IMG/VR virus record: IMGVR_UViG_3300049027_000043
Coordinates: 1-43,027 of that record
Reading direction: 5' to 3' (one strand)
Length of the DNA stretch: 43,027 bases
Source: a virus
This document shows positions 16,607-24,769 of this stretch, piece by piece. The position numbers were made by a program, and so were the translations under genes. The notes under the pieces are model-generated. The model was not told the origin of the DNA. It was given only the letters and a program-made list of their open reading frames with translations, and did no database searches. Positions within the stretch are counted from its first letter, which is position 1, and each line of letters begins with the position of its first letter.

Positions 16607-17940
16607 TAAACAACCTTCCGATCAGCAAATTTGTCCCAGCCCTTGGCTGAAGCCGGTTCTTTGTAGACGACACACATCAAGCCAAATGCGTCGGCGCCGT
16701 GCGATGCCCAATCGTGATTGGGGCCAAGCCCGATACCGCGCTCTGCGTCGCGCTTCTCGTGATACCAGCCGAGAGCATCCCTGCCCGGCTGCGTCGGCGC
16801 TTCACTGAACCACATGGACGGGAAGAGCCTGCGCCCAGCTTCGATGCGCTGCGAAGCTGCCCCCGCACCCTGGTTAGGAACGACCGTGACGGCATACCCA
16901 GCCTGTCTCAATGCAGTTTCCCATGATGCATCGCCGACCGGATGAATTGGCGCCCCATCGTGAGGAAGCCACATGCTCGCTTTGTCTGGCGTGTAGCCTT
17001 TCGACCTGCACCAGTTGAGATGCGCAGCCAGCGGCTGTCCTTGCGCCTCGTAATAATCAAGAACGCGTATCTCCTTGCCGATGAATTGAGCAACCCAGAT
17101 TGCCGTTGCGTCCGACTTCGCGCCGCGCCCGCCCAAGTCCCAGAAGAGGCGCAGCGTCATGAGCGGGTCTGCAGCTACACGACCGATGCGGCCTTCAGCC
17201 TTCGCGGCGCTGAGGCACTTCGCATAATAGGCGCCTTCGACAACACTCACGTAGGAACCCTCCCAAACGTGCTCGTAGTCATCGGGCGTCATACGGAGGC
17301 AGTCGGCGCGCTCTTGCTCGAGCTCTGCCGTGAACCACGGATTGTCACGCCAATTGGCATTGACGACGATGGCCCCGGTTGGCTTTTCCGGGCCACGAAG
17401 CATGACGTCGACAGGGTCAGTCTTTCGGCGGGCATTCCAGCTCCACCACATCTGGGCCCCTGGCGCGCGCATCGTCGGCCGCAACAGCTTTATGGAGTTC
17501 GCCGTGGCCGTCTGTGCCTCTTCCCACCAAGCCCGCTTGAAGCCTTCCAGCGACTTGACCGACTCTGCCGTATAATCCTGCATGCCCTTGAAGAGAAGCA
17601 GCCCATCTCCCGGCGTCTCGATCACGTCCTTGAAGATACGGAAGCCGGCGGCCTCGCCCAACCGGAATTCGGCCAGCTTCTTTTCGATCAGCGCCTTAGA
17701 TGACTGCTGCAGATCCTTCTGCACTTCACGAATGCAGATGCCGCGGAGCCCTTCGCCGCTTGTCCCCGGCTCTGCCAAGCAATCCTCAATCAGCAGCCCG
17801 GCGAAGAAATGCGACTTGCCAGAGCCTCGGCCGCCCCAAGCGCCTTTATCGCGTGCCGGCTCCAGCAGTGGGGCGAAGACCTCAGCTGTTGGTATCTGAA
17901 GGACGGACAATGCGGCGCTCGATCGTGTGGACGATTTCAA
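16606..17940 (-). CDS. Terminase large subunit
   Basis: 444 residues if translation begins at TTG 17940; a second TTG at 17910 is equally possible, and neither has a good ribosome site. The conserved part starts at LQIPTAEVFAPLL. GGRGSGKS (residues 36-43) is Walker A, and FKRAWWEEAQ supplies Walker B and the catalytic Glu. The C-terminal nuclease carries LFWDLGG, LPHDGA and HDWASHGADAFGL, giving its acidic residues. It overlaps the small-subunit gene by about 59 bases. It pumps DNA through the portal and cuts it. Confidence 0.88.
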   Translation of the reverse strand: MKSSTRSSAALSVLQIPTAEVFAPLLEPARDKGAWGGRGSGKSHFFAGLLIEDCLAEPGTSGEGLRGICIREVQKDLQQSSKALIEKKLAEFRLGEAAGFRIFKDVIETPGDGLLLFKGMQDYTAESVKSLEGFKRAWWEEAQTATANSIKLLRPTMRAPGAQMWWSWNARRKTDPVDVMLRGPEKPTGAIVVNANWRDNPWFTAELEQERADCLRMTPDDYEHVWEGSYVSVVEGAYYAKCLSAAKAEGRIGRVAADPLMTLRLFWDLGGRGAKSDATAIWVAQFIGKEIRVLDYYEAQGQPLAAHLNWCRSKGYTPDKASMWLPHDGAPIHPVGDASWETALRQAGYAVTVVPNQGAGAASQRIEAGRRLFPSMWFSEAPTQPGRDALGWYHEKRDAERGIGLGPNHDWASHGADAFGLMCVVYKEPASAKGWDKFADRKVV

Positions 17941-18289
17941 TCGGGTTGTCGGTTATGCCGCCGATCTGATGGCGCACGACCGCATGCGAGCCTTGCATCT
18001 TGTTCGCCTCGGCAATGGCGGCGATGGCGGAGCGGGGGTCCTTACGGATGTTCCCTTTTGCTATGATGGCGAGCATTCGGAGACGATCAGCAGAGCGCCA
18101 TTCGGCCTTTTCGGCAATGCGTGTCTTGATCTCATCCACTCGTGTTGAAATGTGTTGCTTTCTCGCAAGGGCGGCCGCGTTGTGCCGGTTTGGCTTGAAC
18201 CCGGCATTCGCATACGCTTCGTCAGCCGTTTTGCCCGCGGCCAGCCCCTGCGCGAAGGTCTCGTGCTTGGCGTTTTTCAGGACTGGCAT
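17882..18289 (-). CDS. Terminase small subunit
   Basis: 135 residues. KNAKHETFAQGLAAGKTADEAY, followed by AGFKPNRHNAAALARKQHI, is the classic HTH DNA-recognition start of TerS, then a helical oligomerisation region. AAGGTGA precedes the ATG. It recognises the packaging site on phage DNA and hands it to TerL, whose gene overlaps its 3' end. Confidence 0.82.
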   Translation of the reverse strand: MPVLKNAKHETFAQGLAAGKTADEAYANAGFKPNRHNAAALARKQHISTRVDEIKTRIAEKAEWRSADRLRMLAIIAKGNIRKDPRSAIAAIAEANKMQGSHAVVRHQIGGITDNPIEIVHTIERRIVRPSDTNS

Positions 18290-18354
18290 TTCGTCACCTT
18301 GGAATTATTTTTCATCTGACCGCTGAGGCCATCGCATTCCGCGATATGAATTTT

Positions 18355-18639
18355 CTACTTCTCCCGCACTTTCAGCCTGACGGTCTGGTCATACGTCCTG
18401 CCTCCGGCTGTCACCACGCGGTTGACCAGGGCGTAATTCGTCCCGTCTGTACCCGCGGAGAGCCATATCGTGGCTTCTGTGGTGCCGTGGCTGTCGCTAT
18501 CGATCACCAGACCGGAGCCCTCGTCTACCGTCCATGTGGAGCTCGTGATCGTATCGGACGCGCCGAGGAGTGCGGACCAGTCCAGGCTGTAATCCTTGAC
18601 CTCGTTGGGGTCTTTGATGGCAGGCCACGTCAGCGCCAT
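18355..18639 (-). CDS. Fibre-tail adaptor-like protein
   Basis: 94 residues, AGAGGA upstream of ATG 18639. The order WPAIKDPNEVKDYSLDWSALLG, TITSSTWTVDEGSGLV, TTEATIWLSAGTDGTNY and NRVVTAGGRTYDQTVRLKVRE is that of a small beta-sandwich family annotated in other phages as fibre-tail adaptor. It lies between the repeat-rich protein and TerS, so it probably joins the repeat-rich protein to the virion. Confidence 0.75.
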   Translation of the reverse strand: MALTWPAIKDPNEVKDYSLDWSALLGASDTITSSTWTVDEGSGLVIDSDSHGTTEATIWLSAGTDGTNYALVNRVVTAGGRTYDQTVRLKVREK

Positions 18640-18652
18640 GTCGAATCCTCTT

Positions 18653-20002
18653 TCATGCCGCCGCGCGCCGGGTTTCGGCTCTGGCTGATGCAGTCCTGAC
18701 TTCTGCCTTCACGGAAGCCGTGCGCGTCTCTGCGACGACGGCCGCTGTTCTGTTCTCTGCCGGAACAGCGGCGCTTCTCTCATGCGGGCTCGATACCAGG
18801 ATCGGGACGGCGCGAGCCGTGATGATGTCCCCAGCCTCTGCGATGGCGGCCACGCCCTTGACCAGCGGACCTGCAGCGGTCGCGAGGGTATCGCCTGCCT
18901 CCGCAATGCTGGCGCTTGCCTTGAGAGCGAGAGCGTTCGCGCTTGCGAGCGTGTCGCCCGCTTCGGTGATGTCGGCTGATCCGGCGCGCGAGGCCAAAAC
19001 GATGGTCGCCGCCGCGGAAAGGCTATCGGCCTCCTCAGTTATTGAGGCGGCGCCCTGTGTCGCGACCTTGCCAGCGATCGAGAGCGTATCGCCGCTTTCG
19101 CTCAGGGAGGCCGCAGCAGCGAGGTTTACCCTTGACGAGGCCGAGACACTGTCCGACCCCTCAGCCGCAGCCAGCGAGGCGCGTAGGGCAATTGCCGCTG
19201 TAGCGGCGGCGGTGTCTGCCTCTTCCGTTACCGAGAGCGCTCCGGCTATGCCAGGGACGACGGCCCCGGTAGCCGTCAGCGCGTCGTTTTCCTCAGAGAG
19301 AGTCGCAGCGCCAGCGATGCGGAGCGCCGCAGACCCGGCGACGGTGTCACCCGCTTCCGTGATCGAGGCAGATCCGGATATCGCGCCGGCGGCAGTTGGC
19401 TCCTTGATCTCCAAACCGTAGGCAATCGTGTCGACAACGTTGGAGTCCCACGTCAGCGCATTGCCGGGGCTGGTCAGATCGTAGCAAGCCGACTGCCGCA
19501 GGTTGGTCGCTAGGTCGCTATCGAAGATTTCCGTATAGCCCGAGGGCGAAGCGTAGTTCGCCCCGGCGTTCGTCGTGATGAAGCCCATGCACGCGGAATT
19601 GGCCGCGAAGGCGTCCATATTGACCGTCACATCTGAAGTGGCCGCTTGGGTGAAGTGGAAGTTGCTCCAGTCGGTGTCGGCTCCACTGATATTGAAGATC
19701 GACATACCAACTTGGTTCGCACCCACGCAGCTAACCGTGACGGTCCGAGCGGCCGGCGAGGCCGGGACGACCTGATAGTAGAGGTTCGCCTGAATATGGC
19801 CTTGCTCCAGCCCGGCTTCAGGGAACTGGATCCACGTGCTGCCGATGCTGTCGGAGATGGTCGGAACCGAAGCCCCAGAGGTGCGAGCCGAAAGGAAGGC
19901 GATCAGGACGTCGCCTTCGGTCGGGGTGAAGCTCGCGCTGGCTGCTGATGTGCCAGTGGCGCCGACGTTAGCGGTAGCAAGGGCGGGCGTGCCGATCGCC
20001 AT
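18653..20002 (-). CDS. Repeat-rich virion surface protein
   Basis: 449 residues in three parts. Residues 1-200 form a beta-rich domain (SDSIGSTWIQFPEAG, YYQVVPASPAARTVTVSCVG, MSIFNISGADTDW) of the type seen in phage surface proteins. Residues 210-398 hold nine repeats, mostly 21 residues, built around ASITEAGDTL. Residues 409-449 hold five 9-residue repeats of the form RTAxVxAEx. GAGGGG lies seven bases before the ATG. It is probably an elongated appendage or decoration protein. No enzymatic motif was found. Confidence 0.75.
   Translation of the reverse strand: MAIGTPALATANVGATGTSAASASFTPTEGDVLIAFLSARTSGASVPTISDSIGSTWIQFPEAGLEQGHIQANLYYQVVPASPAARTVTVSCVGANQVGMSIFNISGADTDWSNFHFTQAATSDVTVNMDAFAANSACMGFITTNAGANYASPSGYTEIFDSDLATNLRQSACYDLTSPGNALTWDSNVVDTIAYGLEIKEPTAAGAISGSASITEAGDTVAGSAALRIAGAATLSEENDALTATGAVVPGIAGALSVTEEADTAAATAAIALRASLAAAEGSDSVSASSRVNLAAAASLSESGDTLSIAGKVATQGAASITEEADSLSAAATIVLASRAGSADITEAGDTLASANALALKASASIAEAGDTLATAAGPLVKGVAAIAEAGDIITARAVPILVSSPHERSAAVPAENRTAAVVAETRTASVKAEVRTASARAETRRAAA
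18656..18778 (-). repeat. Five 9-residue coding repeats at C-terminus
   Basis: Arg at residues 409, 418, 427, 436 and 445 mark an exact nine-residue period (RTAAVVAET, RTASVKAEV, RTASARAET). Comparable Arg/Ala/Glu nonapeptide tails occur in other phage proteins. Confidence 0.8.
18809..19375 (-). repeat. Nine 21-residue coding repeats (ASITEAGDTL type)
   Basis: Conserved Asp residues at 219, 240, 263, 284, 305, 326, 350, 371 and 392 of the protein mark the register, giving spacings of 21, 23, 21, 21, 21, 24, 21 and 21. The DNA copies have diverged, so this is an old array at about 63 bp spacing and not a recent tandem duplication. Confidence 0.85.
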
Positions 20003-20023
20003 GACCTACCCCTCGCGGTCCGA

Positions 20024-20431
20024 CTATGCGTTGCCGGCCGTGAGCGTGAACCCGGTGACCGTGAAGGCCTGCCCGCTGGCAAAGCTGGTGTTGTCTACGG
20101 TCATGTCGCCGCCGCCGCCGGTCGCCGTCACCGTGCCCTGAGCATGGCAAGTGGTGCCGTCCGAGGCATAGAGGCGGAAATGGGCAGCCGTGCCGGCGGC
20201 GTCGGCGCTGGTGTCTTCCCAGGTGCCGGACTTGGCCTTGGTGCCGCCCGATGCAGCCGCCATCCAGTCGGCGGGAAGGTTGCAGGTCGCGAGCACCGTG
20301 CCGCTGTCCGCGGTTGCGCAGTTGGCCGGCGCCGCACCCGTCCGGATCTTCAGAACGGCAGACGCGCCGATCGTCGTTTCTACCGCGTCAAGCTTGGCAT
20401 TCCTGACTGCTGTCGAATACTGCAGAGCCAC
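20024..20431 (-). CDS. Putative minor virion protein at head of late block
   Basis: 135 residues from a GTG at 20431 with a full AGGAGG six bases upstream. The N-terminus (MALQYSTAVRNAKLDAVETTIG) and the beta-rich, Ala/Thr/Gly-rich rest (GTWEDTSADAAGTAAHFRLY, FTVTGFTLTAGN) match a family of small phage proteins found near surface-protein genes. It opens the late block and precedes the repeat-rich protein by 21 bases. Function unknown. Confidence 0.75.
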   Translation of the reverse strand: MALQYSTAVRNAKLDAVETTIGASAVLKIRTGAAPANCATADSGTVLATCNLPADWMAAASGGTKAKSGTWEDTSADAAGTAAHFRLYASDGTTCHAQGTVTATGGGGDMTVDNTSFASGQAFTVTGFTLTAGNA

Positions 20432-20651
20432 GTTGGCCTCCTGTGTTGAGTGATCCCGACTTGCCCACTTGACGCCGTATGATGAGGGTGTGACGTCCCC
20501 GGAGCGGCGGCGTTGGCTTCTACAGCCACGAGTGCAGGCCTTGTTCCTCGCGTCGGTTGTCGAGGTGAGGAGTACCCCGCTCCTGCATGAAACTTTTCAC
20601 TTGCCGGGCTTCGGCTTTGGGCATCCCCAAAAGGGTCCGATCCAGCCCGGC
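20432..20651. other. Intergenic stretch before late genes, with long-range hairpin
   Basis: This 220-bp gap separates the last early-side gene from the late block, so a late promoter would be expected here. I could not find a convincing -35/-10 pair on the minus strand. GCCGGGCT at 20603-20610 pairs with AGCCCGGC at 20644-20651, enclosing a smaller CCC-TTTT-GGG-like stem. It directly follows the stop of the 20652 gene and lacks a run of U, so it is a structure and not an obvious terminator. Confidence 0.4.
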
Positions 20652-20825
20652 CTATGCTGCGGCTTCGACATCGGCGCGTCTGAAGATCAGCACCCACTCA
20701 TACGTCGAGCAGCGGACGGCCTGGTGGAGATCGTAGCCCTCCGCTGCCTTCTCGTTGATGAGGTCTTGCATGCCCTTGAGGCCGGTTGGGCCTTTGTCGA
20801 AGGAGAGGACGAGGTATTCGGGCAT
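20652..20825 (-). CDS. Small DUF4177-like protein
   Basis: 57 residues from ATG 20825 with AGGAG five bases upstream. YLVLSFDKGPTGLKGMQDLINEKAAEGYDLHQAV, then WVLIFRR, has the compact beta-alpha-beta pattern of the DUF4177 group of small proteins of unknown function. It stands alone between the replication operon and the late block, with a hairpin on each side. Confidence 0.7.
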   Translation of the reverse strand: MPEYLVLSFDKGPTGLKGMQDLINEKAAEGYDLHQAVRCSTYEWVLIFRRADVEAAA

Positions 20826-20845
20826 CTCATCTCCTGAAATGATGA

Positions 20846-20876
20846 AGCCCCGCACACCAGTCACGGTGGCGGGGCT
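20846..20876 (-). terminator. Strong hairpin after replication operon (weak terminator)
   Basis: AGCCCCGC (20846-20853) and GCGGGGCT (20869-20876) form a perfect eight-pair stem. On the minus strand it is followed by TCATCATTT, a poor U tract, so termination may be partial. A second short hairpin (GCCACC/GGTGGC) lies at about 20960-20977, just after the stop of the preceding gene. Confidence 0.4.
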
Positions 20877-20982
20877 AGTAGGTGCTCCTGTCCGGACAGA
20901 AGACTTCGCGGAGACGATCCTCGCTGGATCTCAGTGGATCGCTAGGGCCGCGCGCCCCGCCACCATTTCAGGTGGCAACCTG

Positions 20983-21615
20983 TTACGCCGCCTTTTTGCT
21001 CTCGCGTTGGCGGCGCCGTTCGTTTCGCTTGTCTGCCCAGTCGAACCCGCCGAGGTCGGTATCGAAATCGCAGGCCATCGGCCTAGCGCCTTCGGCCATC
21101 CAGTTCTTCGGCGCGTCGTCGTCCAGGATGACGCTTTTATCGCCGATTTCCGGGGTGTCTGGCAACAGGGTGGAAACGTTAATTTCGTTATGCTGCAATG
21201 GCTTGCGGTCAAGAGCTAACAAAATACGCAAGATTGCCCGCTCTTTTCGCCGCCGGCCGGTCTCCGGATGGACGCGCTCTCGCTTGCACCAATCCTTGAA
21301 TGTCCCCTCCAGCGCCATGCACCTTGCCCACGAGGTGAGGCATTTCCGCTCGCTCTCATCGGGGACGTGAGAGAGCCACCCCATGGTCTCCTCTGCCTGG
21401 CTGATCTCCCATGGCTTCGGAGCGTTGTTGATCGAGTTCCAGAAGGCTTGACGCTCGGCGGCGAGGCGTTCCGATCCCCAGCCGTTCTTGTCGGCTTGAG
21501 TGTAGGGGATGTTGAACCATGCGGAACCGCCTCCACCGGGGCCGACGCGATAGAGCCCTTCCATGATCTGCACGGCACGAATGAAACGCTCTCCGATTTC
21601 TCGACCTGTGATCAT
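20983..21615 (-). CDS. Conserved phage protein, DUF6362-like
   Basis: 210 residues; ATG at 21615 overlaps the preceding stop (ATGA). The pattern ITGREIGERFIRAVQIMEGLY, SAWFNIPYTQADKNGW, SQAEETMGWLSHVPDESER and GTFKDWCKRERVHPETGRRR resembles proteins labelled DUF6362 in rhizobial phages. It is the last gene of the coupled replication cluster. Function unknown. A DNA-related role is inferred from its position only. Confidence 0.7.
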   Translation of the reverse strand: MITGREIGERFIRAVQIMEGLYRVGPGGGGSAWFNIPYTQADKNGWGSERLAAERQAFWNSINNAPKPWEISQAEETMGWLSHVPDESERKCLTSWARCMALEGTFKDWCKRERVHPETGRRRKERAILRILLALDRKPLQHNEINVSTLLPDTPEIGDKSVILDDDAPKNWMAEGARPMACDFDTDLGGFDWADKRNERRRQRESKKAA

Positions 21616-22070
21616 GCTCGCCTCCTGTCGTCCAGCAAATCGGGTTGAGCGGCCATGGCGCCGAACCGGCGTCTCATCCTCTCGTATACCATGCCGCCTA
21701 GCGCGTGTCGTTTCGAGATGACGCCGTCTAGGTCTAGGGCCCAGAATTGTAGCCATCCCAGCGGGAGACCATCCCAGAAGGCGAACCAGGCGGAGACGTT
21801 GTTGTCGACGAGCTCGGGATAGTTCTTCTCGGCCGCGCGGACCATATCGCTAACAAGCCACAGGGAGGTCTCGTCGATGAATGCGCGGTTGTTGGCGGTC
21901 TCTGCAAGCGTCATGACCACGAAACGCGCGTGCGCCTCTCCATGGCGGTTTCTGATGCGGTCCAGCGTGGCGATCGCCCTCGTCTGCCCGATGGCCGGCA
22001 TGACGTTGGCCGGCACCACCTCTATTCCGTATTCGGCGAAGATCGCTTCGGCTTGCGGGTGCTGGATCAT
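21612..22070 (-). CDS. Hypothetical protein of the replication cluster
   Basis: 152 residues starting at ATG 22070, which overlaps the stop of the DnaA-domain gene. Notable segments are QAEAIFAEYGIEVVPANVMPA, RHGEAHARFVVMTLAETANN, and WFAFWDGLPLGWLQFWALDL, unusually rich in Trp. It sits directly after the initiator gene and may act with it. I do not recognise the family. Confidence 0.7.
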   Translation of the reverse strand: MIQHPQAEAIFAEYGIEVVPANVMPAIGQTRAIATLDRIRNRHGEAHARFVVMTLAETANNRAFIDETSLWLVSDMVRAAEKNYPELVDNNVSAWFAFWDGLPLGWLQFWALDLDGVISKRHALGGMVYERMRRRFGAMAAQPDLLDDRRRA

Positions 22071-22567
22071 GCGGCCGCCTTCCAATTCGGGTTGCCGCGG
22101 GGCTTCTTCGTCCCGCCTACCTTGCGGATGGCGTGCAAGACCGTCGTGTGATCACGTCCGCCGAACATCCGGCCGATCTCCAGCAGCGACTTGTTGAAGT
22201 AGGTGTAAACCTCGAACATGATCTTCTGCCTGGCAGCGACGATATCCCGCCGGCGAGAGGGTCCGGTGATCTCTTCCACGGTGAACCCGAGACTGACCGA
22301 ACGCCGCTTGACGTGGAGCTTTGCCTTATCGGCGTTCTTGACGAAGAGATATTCCCGATAGGTCGCCACATGCTGGTCGAAGCGGACATCGCTTGTTTGC
22401 CACGCTGGAGCCCGCCGGCTGCGTTCTTGCTCGTATGGGTCCGCTGGCTGCTGCACCACGACTTCGCGCTTCGGCAGGCCCATCAGACGGCGGCGCGTGG
22501 CGGCGGCGTTGGCTATCATCTCTGCGGCGGTCGTAAACGTCTCGGCTTTGAGGGGCTGGTAGTTCAT
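22067..22567 (-). CDS. Stand-alone DnaA domain IV replication initiator
   Basis: 166 residues. The last 70 match the DNA-binding domain IV of DnaA: VEEITGPSRRRDIVAARQ, LLEIGRMFGGRDHTTVLHA (GGRDHTTVLHA at 136-146 is the signature loop). The AAA+ ATPase domain of DnaA is absent. The first 100 residues are unrelated and basic. Related short proteins occur in rhizobial phages. It probably binds the phage origin and directs host factors or the neighbouring DnaB there. Alternatively it may be a transcription factor. Confidence 0.85.
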   Translation of the reverse strand: MNYQPLKAETFTTAAEMIANAAATRRRLMGLPKREVVVQQPADPYEQERSRRAPAWQTSDVRFDQHVATYREYLFVKNADKAKLHVKRRSVSLGFTVEEITGPSRRRDIVAARQKIMFEVYTYFNKSLLEIGRMFGGRDHTTVLHAIRKVGGTKKPRGNPNWKAAA

Positions 22568-22998
22568 GCCAAACTATCCCCCATCCTGGATATCCACTCT
22601 CCGACCTCTTGATCGCACTTTTCCAGATGGGCTTGTTCCTCGTCCGTCAATTTATCGGTTGGCTTGAAGAACATGCTGCGGCTCGGGCTTTCGACGCAGT
22701 CGCCATAGGAGATGTACGGATCAGAGAAGAAGGCCGACCATATTCCCGTCGAACCAATCTGGCAGACCGCGAAGGTGCTTCCATCACGAGGGCAATAGAC
22801 GGACTCGCGCCAGCCGAGTTCCCTCATACGGTCCTTGGCGCTTAAAAACGACGACAGGCACGACTGGACGTCTGGCAGTCGTTCAGCGCGTTCTTTCTGG
22901 GCCCGCTCCGCTGCATCCCAAAGGGCTTTTGCTTCATCCGCCGACAATGCCACGCGGCTGCCATCGGCCATCCTCATGCTTCCGTGATACTCGCTCAT
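22564..22998 (-). CDS. Hypothetical phage protein
   Basis: 144 residues, coupled on both sides by ATGA. Opens with MADGSRVALSADEAKALWDAA, then a central region with several aromatic residues (CQIGSTGIWSAFFSDPYISYG) and a helical acidic C-terminus. Cys residues are spread, with no zinc-site pattern. Function unknown. Operon position suggests an accessory of DNA replication. Confidence 0.65.
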   Translation of the reverse strand: MSEYHGSMRMADGSRVALSADEAKALWDAAERAQKERAERLPDVQSCLSSFLSAKDRMRELGWRESVYCPRDGSTFAVCQIGSTGIWSAFFSDPYISYGDCVESPSRSMFFKPTDKLTDEEQAHLEKCDQEVGEWISRMGDSLA

Positions 22999-23297
22999 GC
23001 GCCAACCCTCCGTTTCTCAACCTGGATAACTTTTCCGCCCTTGCGGATCGGCCGGAGCTTGAACAGAGCATCCGCCGCGGCGAACCGCTCGGCCTTGGCG
23101 CCGTCGCGCAGGTATTCGCCGTTGAAATATTGGAATGCGTGCTTGAGCACGGCTTTGGTCGCCGACAGTTCATCCGGGAAGACGAGCGGCTTGTCCTCGG
23201 GGCCCATAAGCGGTTTTGGCCGGCCATCCTTGGCAAAGCGCAGCATTGCCCACCAGCCGCCGCGGATCGGATGTGCGTATCCGGAATAGTGGTTCAT
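22995..23297 (-). CDS. Hypothetical protein after DnaB
   Basis: 100 residues; the ATG at 23297 overlaps the DnaB stop (TGATG). Basic and aromatic, with GGWWAMLRFAKDGRPKPLMG and KHAFQYFNGEYLRDG. The sequence suggests a small beta-alpha protein. I do not recognise a family. The tight coupling to helicase suggests a replication-related role. Confidence 0.65.
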   Translation of the reverse strand: MNHYSGYAHPIRGGWWAMLRFAKDGRPKPLMGPEDKPLVFPDELSATKAVLKHAFQYFNGEYLRDGAKAERFAAADALFKLRPIRKGGKVIQVEKRRVGA

Positions 23298-24769
23298 CAA
23301 ATGTCCATCCTTGGCTGCGGATCGTTCTTTTGCTCCGACACGTAGCGCGTCAGTCGCTCGTCGAAGAGGACGTGTTTCTTTTGCCGGGGGTCCCCGAAGC
23401 GAAGCTTCAGACAGCCTAGTTCCGCCCTGCCCTCGACCTTTCCTCCGAAGGTCTGGTAAAAGCGGGCCCGGATGGAGTCGGCGTCGTTGGCGTCCTTCGC
23501 CGTGTCAATCTGCCGGTTCATGTGCATCTCGGCGCGGTACAGATAGAAAATCGTGTCGAAGGGCTGGCGGGCGGCTTCCCCTCCGTAGAGGTCGGCGGCG
23601 ATAGGCCGGGGATTGGCGCGGAGCATGCCGGAGCCGGAGCGCTGCTGCAGGACGAGGACGGCGGCGCCGGTGTCCTTCGCCAGGGATTTAAGCCGCTGGG
23701 CAATGGTGAGGGCCTTGGTTCCCTCGTCGGCCGGGCCGCCGTCCCATTTGATCGCCCGGATATGATCAATGACGATCAGGGGCGTCTTGCCGTTGGCGTT
23801 CTTCTTGATGAAGCGCTTGGCCTTGACGCAAAGCTTCTCGACGGTGTCCTTCTCGCCGCAGTCGATGACCTCGAAAGGCTTCTCAAAAACCTTCCGGGCG
23901 AAGGCGTAGCACTGCTCCACCTCGTTCGGGTTCAGCAGGTTTTCGAGCTGGCGCCGGAGTTCGGTTCCGAGGTTCTGCGCCGCCATCTGGGCAACACACT
24001 CCTCGCGCGTCTGGTCGTAGCTGAGGATGAGGACTGGGTGACCTTCCTCGATCGCCTTGTAAACGATCTGCATGGTGAGGCTGGTCTTGCCCTCTCCCGA
24101 ACTGGACAGCAGCCCTATCAGGCGCTTCTCGCGGAAGAGGTGGTCGCTCAGAACGACTTGCAGTTCCTTGAGGGGTATCGGGACGCCGACGCTTGAATCG
24201 CCTGTGCGACCGCTGGTGATCGCCTTGAGGTAGGCTTCCGCCGCATCCGCCCCGCGCTGCTCGTCGCCCTCCAGGGCCTTCACGACATCTTCGAACTTAC
24301 CCCTGAGAGTGTCGACCTGATCCATGAAGTCGATATCGGGGGAATAGGCAACCTCGCCGATCTTCTCGCCAAGAGACACGCATGCCCGGCGGGCGGCCGC
24401 ATCGATCACGGCTGTCGCGAAATGAGGAGCATTGACGACGGATACCGCATTCGCCGCCAGATAGGCGAGGTATTGCGCCGTGCTCATGTCTCCGACCACG
24501 CCCGCAGTGATCAGGTTCTTCATGGTGACAGAGTCGATAAGGCGGCCGGCGCGGCGCTGGTCTAGCATGGCCTCGAAGATTTCGCGGTGCAACTGTTCGA
24601 AAAAGTGCCGGGGCTCGAGCGATGACGGAATGGCGTCGAGGGCGTCGTTATTGACGAGGACCGCCCCTAGCAATTGCTGTTCCGCCTCGATGTTGTTCGG
24701 CAGTTCCCTTGCCGGCTGGCCGAATGAGATGGGTTCGGATTCGGAGAGGTCGCGCGGGTGGGCGTTCAT
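23297..24769 (-). CDS. dnaB: Replicative DNA helicase, DnaB family
   Basis: 490 residues. The N-terminal domain begins PNNIEAEQQLLGAVLVNNDAL, the standard DnaB start. Walker A is SSGEGKTS at 223-230, SYDQTREECVAQM contributes to the ATPase core, and LIVIDHIRAI is Walker B. The C-terminal VLQQRSGSGMLRANP, then DLYGGEAARQPFD, matches the hexameric helicase core. It should unwind phage DNA and recruit host primase. No phage primase or polymerase is encoded. Coupled to the methyltransferase gene by ATGA. Confidence 0.9.
   Translation of the reverse strand: MNAHPRDLSESEPISFGQPARELPNNIEAEQQLLGAVLVNNDALDAIPSSLEPRHFFEQLHREIFEAMLDQRRAGRLIDSVTMKNLITAGVVGDMSTAQYLAYLAANAVSVVNAPHFATAVIDAAARRACVSLGEKIGEVAYSPDIDFMDQVDTLRGKFEDVVKALEGDEQRGADAAEAYLKAITSGRTGDSSVGVPIPLKELQVVLSDHLFREKRLIGLLSSSGEGKTSLTMQIVYKAIEEGHPVLILSYDQTREECVAQMAAQNLGTELRRQLENLLNPNEVEQCYAFARKVFEKPFEVIDCGEKDTVEKLCVKAKRFIKKNANGKTPLIVIDHIRAIKWDGGPADEGTKALTIAQRLKSLAKDTGAAVLVLQQRSGSGMLRANPRPIAADLYGGEAARQPFDTIFYLYRAEMHMNRQIDTAKDANDADSIRARFYQTFGGKVEGRAELGCLKLRFGDPRQKKHVLFDERLTRYVSEQKNDPQPRMDI

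Noticed and set aside
15599-16609. 336-residue plus-strand frame over the portal
   Set aside because: Fully antisense to the portal gene and without a recognisable motif.
18809-19375. CRISPR array
   Set aside because: Regular spacing of about 63 bp comes from diverged protein repeats in one open frame. There are no identical repeats, spacers or cas genes.
20469-20837. 122-residue plus-strand frame
   Set aside because: Covers the DUF4177-like gene in antisense and the preceding gap, with no ribosome site. The minus-strand gene has a strong one.
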